Source: CAZNXJ01 sp964577115 | Lineage (GTDB): Bacteria; Planctomycetota; Planctomycetia; Pirellulales; Pirellulaceae | Assembly (NCBI GenBank): GCA_964577115.1 | Contig: CAZNXJ010000061.1 | Coordinates: forward strand, 1-10,501 | Direction of reading: 5' to 3' | Length of the DNA stretch: 10,501 nt | In this document: one piece after another, positions 1 to 5,066 of the stretch | Layout: every line of letters begins with the position of its first letter | Numbering within the stretch: the first letter of the stretch is position 1 | The notes under the pieces: generated by a model | Told to the model about the DNA's origin: nothing | The model's input: the letters and a program-made list of their open reading frames with translations, nothing else | The model's database searches: none | Position numbers and translations under genes: made by a program

Positions 1-31
1 GCATCGACCGACGCCGCCCATCGAACAACCC

Positions 32-259
32 GTGCGCAACGGGGCCTCTCAATAACCCAACCCTGCGTCGGGCATGAACAAAAAACGGCGTTGCACGCCG
101 CGCCCCACCATCGTTGCCGCCCATCCCCGCCCACTCGCCGACCAACCGGCCTGCCGCAACGCGGCGGCCATCGCGTGGCCCCGCCGAAACGCGAACCGCG
201 AAGCGGTGGATCCCAAGGCAGCCCAGGGGAAGGGCCGCAGGTCCGCACCCCTGGGTGGG
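32..259 (+). repeat. REP-like GC-rich repeat, copy A (forward)
   Basis: This is a two-part repeat. The outer part (32-196) matches, in reverse complement, positions 1101-1264. The inner part (146-259) is a 114-bp block that recurs at exactly the same length at 372-485 (forward) and 1337-1450 (reverse). The inner block ends in an imperfect palindrome at 220-256 with an 8-bp stem (CCCAGGGG/CCCCTGGG), an internal loop, and a GC-rich apex around GGGCCGCAGG. Every reading frame is open here because of base composition, so long ORFs across it are not taken as genes. Positions 1-22 resemble part of the outer unit, so the cluster probably continues upstream of the window. The REP-like label is inference from palindrome structure and dispersion. 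Confidence 0.85.
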
Positions 260-371
260 AAACGGCGAAACGCGCTCACACCGGTATACGAAACGCCGAT
301 TCGGGTTCCCCCGCGTGCCATGCGGTTCGCGCATCCATCCGCCGCGCCCCGCCTCCGAATCCGCGCACCAG

Positions 372-521
372 CCGGCCTGCCGCAACGCGGCGGCCTTCGC
401 GCGGCCCCACCGAAACGCGAACCGCGAAGCGGTGGATCCCAAGGTAGCCCAGGGGAAGGGCCGCAGGCCCGCACCCCTGGGTGGGGAGCGATGCAACGCG
501 CGTACCCCGGGGCCATGCGGG
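372..521 (+). repeat. REP-like GC-rich repeat, copy B (forward)
   Basis: This is the second forward copy. Its 372-485 core is the same 114-bp block as in copy A, with a handful of substitutions and no indels. The palindrome is at 447-482, with perfect apex GGGCCGCAGGCCC and the tetranucleotide GTAG at its 5' foot (444-447). The similarity to copy C continues past the core, through a shared CGCGTACCCCGGGGCCATGCG near 500-520. The stretch between copies A and B (about 300-371) is GC-rich filler without a recognisable gene. Confidence 0.85.
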
Positions 522-567
522 TTACCCACCCATCCCGCGCCGTCCATTAAATACGCGCCGCGCACCT

Positions 568-605
568 ATCGAGCCTCTCAATACCCACGCCGCGCCAGGG
601 CATCC
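568..605 (+). repeat. Partial copy of the repeat's outer motif
   Basis: The motif GCCTCTCAATA-CCCA, followed by a CGCG-rich spacer and GGGCAT, recurs here in degenerate form. Better copies are at about 45-75 in copy A and, in reverse, about 1225-1252 in copy D. The rest of the unit does not follow, so this looks like a truncated or decayed copy lying just before the transposase remnant. Confidence 0.55.
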
Positions 606-689
606 CCCCTTACAAGGCGTACAACGCCGTTTTTCGCATCACATCATTGGTCCCCCAAAACGCCACACGCGATAGGGTGATCCATGATA

Positions 690-1056
690 TTGAGGGCGTG
701 CACCGATTTCATGAACTCGTAATGACAACAAATTGGCATCGCCATGTGCATGACCATTTTCAATTTCATGCCGGCCGCCAACATGTCTATCGAGAAATCT
801 CCCAATTAAAGACATTTTCCCGGAGTTCAAGAGCCATTCATCGCGGTGGCTCAAACAACAGGATCCGAGTCTTTCACGGTTTGCGTGGCAGAGTGGATAC
901 GGGGTATTTTCGGTGGATTACGCCGGCGCCGACCACGTGACACGATATATCGATTTCCAGGAAGAACACCATCGCACGACGTCCTTTCAAGATGAGCTTC
1001 GCCATTTGGCGAAGCTCCATGGTCTCGAGATTGATGAACGATATGCGTGGCAATAA
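690..1056 (+). pseudogene. IS200/REP-associated-type Y1 transposase remnant, frameshifted
   Basis: From 805 to the stop at 1054-1056 there is an 83-codon open stretch that reads like the C-terminal half of a Y1 (HUH) transposase of the IS200/TnpA-REP kind. It contains a K-x-SSRW-type motif (around 833-849), the FAWQSGYGVFSV block (880-915) and the YIDFQEEHHRTTSFQDE block. The Tyr and Gln of the latter match the family's catalytic-Tyr helix pattern Y-I-x-x-Q-x-x-H-H. Upstream, similarity continues only by changing frame: MSIEKS at 783-800 reads in a different frame from the downstream part. A decayed HVH (HUH-like) segment at roughly 745-765 reads in a third frame. At least two frameshifts and no intact N-terminus make it non-functional. 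A hairpin begins 2 nt after the stop, and inverted copies of the same repeat family lie on both sides. The family call is confident for the 3' part; the 5' limit is approximate. Confidence 0.8.
994..1017. repeat. Perfect 10-bp inverted repeat inside transposase remnant
   Basis: GAGCTTCGCC and GGCGAAGCTC are separated by ATTT. This lies inside the coding remnant (the DELRHLAKL region), so it may simply be coincidental with codon use, although a 10-bp perfect stem with a 4-nt loop is stable. Confidence 0.5.
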
Positions 1057-1057
1057 C

Positions 1058-1098
1058 GAAACAACGGGTGTGGGCCTGCGGCCCACACCCGTTGTTTT
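1058..1098. repeat. Perfect hairpin at the 3' end of the transposase remnant
   Basis: The arms 1061-1076 and 1080-1095 are perfectly complementary (16 bp, loop TGC). A1059-A1060 and T1096-T1097 extend the stem to 18 bp. A run of T (1095-1100) follows. It can be read as a rho-independent terminator for the transposase or as the transposase's terminal recognition palindrome. On the minus strand its apex reads GGGCCGCAGGCCC, the same apex as in repeat copies B and C, which favours a link between the transposase and the repeat family. Confidence 0.8.
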
Positions 1099-1100
1099 TT

Positions 1101-1264
1101 GTTCGCGTTTCGGCGGGGCCACACGAAGGCCGCCGCGTTGCGGCAGGCCGGTTGGTCGGCGAGTTGGCGGGGATGGGCGGCGTCGATGGTGGGACGCGGC
1201 GTGCAACGCGGTTCTTGTTCATGCCCGACGCGGCGTTGGGTTATTGAGAGGCCCCGTTGTGCAC
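1101..1264 (-). repeat. REP-like repeat, copy D (reverse, outer part only)
   Basis: Read on the minus strand, this matches copy A positions 32-196 over about 164 bp. The match runs from the GTGCACAACGGGGCC start through the CCGGCCTGCCGCAACGCGG segment to CGAAACGCGAAC. At that point copy A continues into its palindrome, while copy D passes directly into the transposase hairpin at 1058-1098. The hairpin-plus-transposase therefore sits where copy A has its own palindrome. Confidence 0.8.
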
Positions 1265-1302
1265 GGATTGTTTGATGCGCGGCGTGGATTGATGCGTTTC
1301 AC

Positions 1303-1450
1303 CGCATGGCCCCGGGGTACGCGCGCTGCGGCGTTTCCCACCCAGGGGTGCGGGCCTGCGGCCCTTCCCCTGGGCTACCTTGGGATCCACCGCTTCGCGG
1401 TTCGCCGTTCGGCGGGGCCACGCGATGGCCGCCGCGTTGCGGCAGGCCGG
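1303..1450 (-). repeat. REP-like repeat, copy C (reverse)
   Basis: This is a reverse-oriented copy. The 114-bp core is at 1337-1450 and the palindrome at 1340-1375, with GTAG at its minus-strand 5' foot, as in copy B. The outer flank (1303-1336) matches the 3' flank of copy B. Degenerate similarity (GGTGGGGCGCGGCGTGCAA) continues to about 1505. Together with copy D it mirrors the forward pair A/B around the transposase remnant. Confidence 0.85.
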
Positions 1451-1582
1451 GTGGTACGCGAATTGGCGAGATGGGCAGCGCGGATGGTGGGGCGCGGCGT
1501 GCAAGGAGGAGCAGCCTGTTATCGGTGTAGCCGAATCGTCCACGCGCGGGTCTGTGACGGTGCCATGTCACGATGCCCTCTA

Positions 1583-1693
1583 GGAGCGCAGCGACTAAAA
1601 GAGAGGGACGCGATGCGCTGCGGCGCCGCGTGGCGAAACGTCAGGTCAAGGATCGATTGCCAAGCGTCGCTCTCTTTTTAATCGCTGCGCTCC
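1583..1693. mobile_element. MITE-like element with about 29-bp inverted termini
   Basis: The left arm 1583-1611 (GGAGCGCAGCGACTAAAAGA onward) is the reverse complement of the right arm 1664-1693 with only a couple of differences. The arms enclose about 52 bp of GC-rich sequence that is itself partly self-complementary (GCGCTGCGGCGCCGCG at 1615-1630). TAGGA precedes the left arm and a related TCCTA lies at 1699-1703. No coding capacity is visible. It could be a non-autonomous transposable element or a strong transcriptional hairpin. I did not recognise a named family. Confidence 0.55.
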
Positions 1694-1708
1694 AACGCTT
1701 CCTACGGG

Positions 1709-1843
1709 GCCGCTGAGGTGGTCTTCTCGGTTTCCGTCTGCTTTCCGAGGACCGACCTCCCCCTTCTGATCGAACGGATGAGGGCCTTCGACGTGACCGA
1801 CTGGGCGAAAGAGTGCCGGGAGGCGCAGGGGCAGTTTTTGTGA
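1709..1843 (+). pseudogene. Possible truncated 3' end of an unidentified gene
   Basis: A frame ending at TGA 1841-1843 reads AEVVFSVSVCFPRTDLPLL followed by IERMRAFDVTDWAKECREAQ and then GQFL. The composition is that of an ordinary soluble protein. No start codon is available before the frame runs into the inverted-repeat element ending at 1693. This fits a gene tail cut off by the insertion at 1583-1693. I do not recognise the family. A second frame is also open nearby, so the call is weak. Confidence 0.25.
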
Positions 1844-1894
1844 AATCCTGCGAAAAGTGTTTCGCCCGTTGAAACTGCCCTTCCTCATTAACGA

Positions 1895-1999
<105 letters not shown>

Positions 2000-2372
2000 A
2001 TAGGTGCACGTTGTGCGTCGAATGGGTTTGGGAGCCGCATCGCTCCGCCCCTTCCGACGTCTTCCTCGTCCCCTTGCTGGGACGCGGACGGCCGTCCAGC
2101 CATCGCGGCGGCCGAGAACCTGGAGCACCGTCGGGCGTGTGCCTCCTCAGTGCTCTCATGGCTTGAGATTCTACCCAGGCACTCACTGCCGGTAAAGCGG
2201 ACTTCGCACTAAACATTTGCCGGTGCCTGGGCCAAACTCGTGCGACGCGCGAGATTTGCTCCAGCACGCCGAGCGTGTGGCACTGAAATCGACCACCGGC
2301 GGGGAGAAAGCCTCCTGCGAGCGGGTTTCGGAAGGATCGGCGTTAACTCAATAGGCACGAGCGCAACCTCGC
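2000..2372. other. Intergenic stretch upstream of tRNA-Arg
   Basis: No convincing gene is visible. The tRNA promoter should lie near 2005-2060 on the minus strand, but no clear -35/-10 pair could be picked out. The only structure seen is the inverted repeat at 2174-2231. The 3' end of the beta-propeller gene (stop at 2373) borders it, and no clear intrinsic terminator with a T run was found for that gene. Confidence 0.5.
2174..2231. repeat. Spaced 9-bp inverted repeat
   Basis: CCCAGGCAC (2174-2182) and GTGCCTGGG (2223-2231) are exact reverse complements about 40 bp apart. Partly matching inner sequences (CCGGTAAA against TTTGCCGG) extend the pairing imperfectly. It could be a small structured element between the tRNA-Arg and the beta-propeller gene. 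Confidence 0.4.
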
Positions 2373-3383
2373 TCACTCCCCGATGGCCAGCCCGCGCGGC
2401 CGGCCCACTTGGAAGCCTTCCGGCCATGCGACGGTCAGCGGCTCCCAGGCCGAGCCTCCGTCCGTCGAGCGAAACAGGTCGCTTTCCCAAACAGCAAAGA
2501 TTGTCCCCGCGTCCGTAGGATGTGCGTCCACGAGGGCAGCGCGCCGGCCGGGCGACGGGGGAAGACCGTCGGTCACTTGCCGCCACGGCGCATCAGCCGC
2601 GCGGCGATAGAGATATGACTCGGCCCGCTCCTTATCGTGAGCCTGTCTTGCAGACGACGCGGCAGCGATGACCCGAACGTCGGGATCCCCAGCATCGACG
2701 GCGACGCTCCATACATACCTGTGCGTGAGTCCTTCTTCGAGTCTTCGCCAAGTGTCGCCACCGTCGGTGCTTTCGAAGTACCCGTCACCGGCGGCGGTAT
2801 ACAGGCGTCCCGGAGCCGAAAGGTGTGTGGCCAATTGATGAGTGTCTATGGGACCCGTCGGCACCCGATCGATCCACGTCCTTCCGCCATCCCGGCTTTG
2901 AACCAGCGCGCCGGCCTCTATCGCGACAAACAGCCGGCGATCGTCGTGCGGGTCGAGATGAATCCAGCGGACATGGTTCGTCTCAGGCCGTGGCGGAAAG
3001 CTCCAGGTGCTCGACGAGGGCAGCGTCGTCAGATCCGAGCATGCGTGCCAACGGCTGCCGCCATCCTCCGACCGAAATACAGCACTCGGCTCCGTCCCGG
3101 CATAAACAACGCCTTTCCCGTTCACTCGTTCTGTCCGACTCACGGCCACGGCGAGTACTTTGGGATGCGATATACCTTCTCCGGCCCGAGCCCAACTGCG
3201 TCCCCCATCCACGCTGCGCCAGACGCCGTCGCCAAAAGTGCCGCAGTAAACCAGCTCGGGCCGCAGAGGATCGACGGCGACACCCCACGTCTGAACATTC
3301 GGCAAATGGACTTCTGGGCGGCAAATGCTCCCTTCAAGCGTTAGCGTGACTAGGGCCCTGTCGGTGGCAAGGTAGAGGTTCAT
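2373..3383 (-). CDS. Asp-box (BNR/sortilin-type) beta-propeller protein
   Basis: The predicted product has 336 residues, with no signal peptide or membrane segment, so it is probably cytoplasmic. Five Asp-box motifs of the S-x-D-x-G-x-x-W type are visible: SVDGGRSW (57-64), SEDGGSRW (105-112), SRDGGRTW (163-170), STDGGDTW (205-212) and STDGGSAW (306-313). A degenerate blade lies near 257-268. The spacing of about 45-55 residues fits a six- or seven-bladed propeller like the BNR, sortilin/VPS10 and YCF48-like families. The sialidase Arg triad is not evident, so enzymatic activity should not be assumed; such proteins are often annotated glycosyl hydrolase only by repeat similarity. The start at 3383 was chosen over one 24 codons upstream (3455) because AAAGGA lies 7 nt before this ATG. 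The next gene upstream on the same strand ends about 230 bp away, so an operon is possible but not shown. Confidence 0.85.
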   Translation of the reverse strand: MNLYLATDRALVTLTLEGSICRPEVHLPNVQTWGVAVDPLRPELVYCGTFGDGVWRSVDGGRSWARAGEGISHPKVLAVAVSRTERVNGKGVVYAGTEPSAVFRSEDGGSRWHACSDLTTLPSSSTWSFPPRPETNHVRWIHLDPHDDRRLFVAIEAGALVQSRDGGRTWIDRVPTGPIDTHQLATHLSAPGRLYTAAGDGYFESTDGGDTWRRLEEGLTHRYVWSVAVDAGDPDVRVIAAASSARQAHDKERAESYLYRRAADAPWRQVTDGLPPSPGRRAALVDAHPTDAGTIFAVWESDLFRSTDGGSAWEPLTVAWPEGFQVGRPRGLAIGE

Positions 3384-3615
3384 GAAGCCGTCCTTTCGCA
3401 TTTGGCTTATTTCAAGTCGGAGCGAAGCGAATCCTCGCAAGCGCCGATTTCTCACTGAGCTTCATGAATTACGCAACATTCTTTGTGCCAATTTAGGATT
3501 CCACGCCACGCGACACCGCCACGGGGAATACGGCTCAGGAATTTCCCCAAAGCATTGAAGGGCCTGAAAGGACAAAGAGACAACGCGCCGACTCCCGCAA
3601 TGCCGACCTGCTGGT
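3384..3615. other. Gap between the propeller and deaminase-like genes
   Basis: These 232 bp contain no gene I recognise. A short minus-strand frame (3452-3661) overlaps the end of the upstream gene and has no evident ribosome binding site or known domain. GGGGAA and TTCCCC around 3521-3547 form a weak hairpin that might help end transcription of the upstream gene. Confidence 0.4.
3391..3396 (-). promoter_or_regulatory. Ribosome binding site deciding the propeller gene start
   Basis: The minus strand reads AAAGGA, then 7 nt, then ATG at 3383. The more upstream ATG at 3455 in the same frame has no comparable site. Confidence 0.6.
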
Positions 3616-4245
3616 CTAGGTTCGGTTCCCGCACATCAGCATGGGAACCAGCTTGTCGCACGTTATGCAGTGGTACTGGGACACGCCGTGATCATACTTT
3701 GCCGCATGCCCTGAGTACATTTCCGCAGTTCGTCGGGTAGTATTCGGCTGGTAGAACACTTCGGACATTTGCCAATGCCTCCAGCCGTCATTGGCATGAA
3801 GCCCTCGCGCGAACGCCTCGAGAATCAGTTTAGGTGCGGCACAAATTCCAGGTTGCGGCGCATTGCCCCCTCCATGCGATGCAGTGAGCTCTGCGTCACT
3901 AATCGTTCCTCCACCGCGCGTTTTGTACGGAGGATTACGATACGGCGCCATGATATAGCCCTTCCGGCGAGCGGCCCGCACAAAGGGCTGAAGGTGGTCG
4001 TTATGGCCGGAACAGGCGGCGATGATCGTTCCACCACAATCAAGTACACCGACCATCAACTTGTGCCGGTTCGCTCCGGTCATAACCAGCGCCGGTGCTG
4101 TCTGTGCTCCGAACGCGATGTCCGCGGACATCTCGGCGATCAGTTGCATCGCCAGGAAGCGACTCCGCTGCGTCTCGCGGATCTGGTGGTTGGCACCGCG
4201 CAGCCCGCACAAACGACATTTGCCTGCACCATAGATTAGGTACAT
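3616..4245 (-). CDS. Putative deaminase-fold protein with atypical active site
   Basis: The predicted product has 209 residues and no signal peptide. A Cys pair near the N-terminus (C10-R-L-C13) resembles half a zinc knuckle. Next come a two-strand-like segment (HKLMVGVLDCGGTIIAACSG, 61-80), a helix start GICAAPKLILEAFARG (133-148), a strand-like WQMSEVFYQ (158-166) and finally H192-C-I-T-C196 followed by DKLVPMLMC. This order matches the deaminase superfamily plan: beta hairpin, [H/C]-A-E helix, strand, then P-C-x-x-C helix. It is closest in flavour to the YwqJ/toxin-type deaminases. Two zinc-ligand sites could be supplied by C135, C193 and C196. The expected catalytic Glu is Ala137 and the Pro before CxxC is His, so it may be inactive, divergent, or not a deaminase. 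The start at 4245 is chosen because GGAGGG lies 5 nt upstream; an ATG at 4419 in the same frame would add 58 residues. No toxin delivery domain or obvious immunity gene is adjacent. Confidence 0.5.
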   Translation of the reverse strand: MYLIYGAGKCRLCGLRGANHQIRETQRSRFLAMQLIAEMSADIAFGAQTAPALVMTGANRHKLMVGVLDCGGTIIAACSGHNDHLQPFVRAARRKGYIMAPYRNPPYKTRGGGTISDAELTASHGGGNAPQPGICAAPKLILEAFARGLHANDGWRHWQMSEVFYQPNTTRRTAEMYSGHAAKYDHGVSQYHCITCDKLVPMLMCGNRT

Positions 4246-4250
4246 AAAGG

Positions 4251-4256
4251 CCCTCC
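4251..4256 (-). promoter_or_regulatory. Strong ribosome binding site of the deaminase-like gene
   Basis: The minus strand reads GGAGGG, 5 nt, ATG (4245). This is the best Shine-Dalgarno match near this gene and argues for the shorter protein. The same bases also encode part of two longer upstream frames, so the site does not exclude the start at 4419. Confidence 0.6.
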
Positions 4257-4682
4257 ATTGCGTGCTTGTATTAACGCCAAAGGAGACGATCTTGCCGAAC
4301 ACCAGCTCGTGTACGGCACGACGGGCGAGGACGGCAGGGCTCCCGTGCGTACGTGAGAACGAATGAAGCCGAGGTGTAGATCCGTTTCGGCCGAAGGAGA
4401 AAATCTCGCTCCGCGCCATGGCTGCCGTCCCGGGCGCGTAGCTTCCATGATGCGATCGTGCAGCCGGGGCTCTCGCTCGGCGGAAACCGAGCCCAAGTCA
4501 AAGCGGCCCTGTAGGGCTGTCAGGGTCATATCCCTCGCCTCGTTCGAAGCCCTAAAGTTCTGCCCGGAATAGTAAAACGACGGCGCGATGGCACGTCAAT
4601 CGAAAAAATGGCCCGCTAGTCGAACCACGAGGTGCTCGGTAGGATGCGATCTGGAGCGCGGCGGCTCGCGCCGCAAGCGCGC

Positions 4683-4710
4683 TTGGTGGCAGCAGGCTGG
4701 TGGCAGCAGG
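4683..4710 (+). repeat. Tandem 14-bp direct repeat before the cold-shock gene
   Basis: Two adjacent 14-bp units, TTGGTGGCAGCAGG and CTGGTGGCAGCAGG, differ at one base and end 8 nt before the ATG at 4719. Each carries AGG, so the repeat could offer duplicate weak ribosome contact sites. Confidence 0.8.
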
Positions 4711-4718
4711 ATCGAAAC

Positions 4719-5063
4719 ATGCGTTACGGCCGAGTCGTACGGTACTTCCCTGAAAAGGGCTACGGCTTTATACGACCTGATCGGGGACCCGACATCTTCT
4801 TTCACATCACGGCACTCGGCGCCTGCTCAGCCGAACCGGAGATCCGCCCCGGGCAGCCCGTAAAATACGAGCTCGAACCGGGCACCGAGCCGAAACCCGT
4901 TCGCCGCTCGCGAACCGGCCCCCAAGCTCCGTCACCCGAACGTCCCCCACCGCGCGCGATGCTCGTCGAACTCATCGATCGCATTCCCGGAGGCTCGCTG
5001 GAAGATCCTGCCGATGCGCGCCATCCCCGCGCGCGTCGAAAGAAGCCGACGTGGAGACGCTAA
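4719..5063 (+). CDS. Cold-shock-domain protein with basic C-terminal tail
   Basis: The predicted product has 114 residues. Residues 1 to about 61 form a CspA-type OB-fold nucleic-acid-binding domain. RNP1 is visible as K13-G-Y-G-F-I and RNP2 as D25-I-F-F-H-I-T. Such proteins bind single-stranded RNA/DNA and loosen RNA structure in the cytoplasm. Classical CspA proteins stop near residue 70. Here a Pro/Arg-rich tail follows, with a short segment MLVELIDRIPGG (81-92) and a very basic end (RARRKKPTWRR). The start at 4719 is chosen because the domain begins there; an upstream ATG at 4632 would add 29 residues encoded by the tandem repeat and a GC hairpin. The ribosome site (AGGA, about 8 nt upstream) is modest. 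The stop is only 3 bp from the stop of the convergent DUF1501 gene. Confidence 0.85.
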   Translation: MRYGRVVRYFPEKGYGFIRPDRGPDIFFHITALGACSAEPEIRPGQPVKYELEPGTEPKPVRRSRTGPQAPSPERPPPRAMLVELIDRIPGGSLEDPADARHPRARRKKPTWRR

Positions 5064-5066
5064 TCG

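Larger units (their letters stand above)
4246..4718. other. Region between divergent deaminase-like and cold-shock genes
   Basis: This stretch must hold promoters for both directions if the starts at 4245 and 4719 are right. On the minus strand a 97-codon frame (4529 to 4236) with AGGCGAGGGAT before its ATG ends in a stop that overlaps the 4245 start, and a second frame from 4419 runs into the deaminase-like gene. Neither has a recognisable domain. On the plus strand a GC-rich hairpin (GCGGCG..GCGCCGC, about 4657-4675) and a tandem 14-bp repeat lie in the presumed leader of the cold-shock gene. Confidence 0.45.

Noticed and set aside
616..634. Short hairpin GGCGT-ACA-ACGCC followed by GTTTTT, resembling a plus-strand terminator
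   Set aside because: The stem is only 5 bp and there is no gene upstream for it to end; it lies within repeat-derived sequence.
49..680. Several long overlapping ORFs on both strands (49-516, 74-550, 91-447, 114-680)
   Set aside because: They run through the GC-rich repeat copies A and B, which are open in most frames; their products are translations of the repeat and share no protein family.
1..1510. Repeat cluster as a CRISPR array
   Set aside because: The units are more than 100 bp, differ in orientation, and are not separated by uniform spacers.
992..1681. A 229-codon plus-strand ORF
   Set aside because: It begins inside the transposase remnant in the wrong frame and continues through repeat copies D and C and the MITE-like element; it is a by-product of GC-rich repeats.
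2637..3344. A 235-codon plus-strand ORF opposite the propeller gene
   Set aside because: It is antisense to a gene with five clear Asp-box motifs and has no domain of its own.
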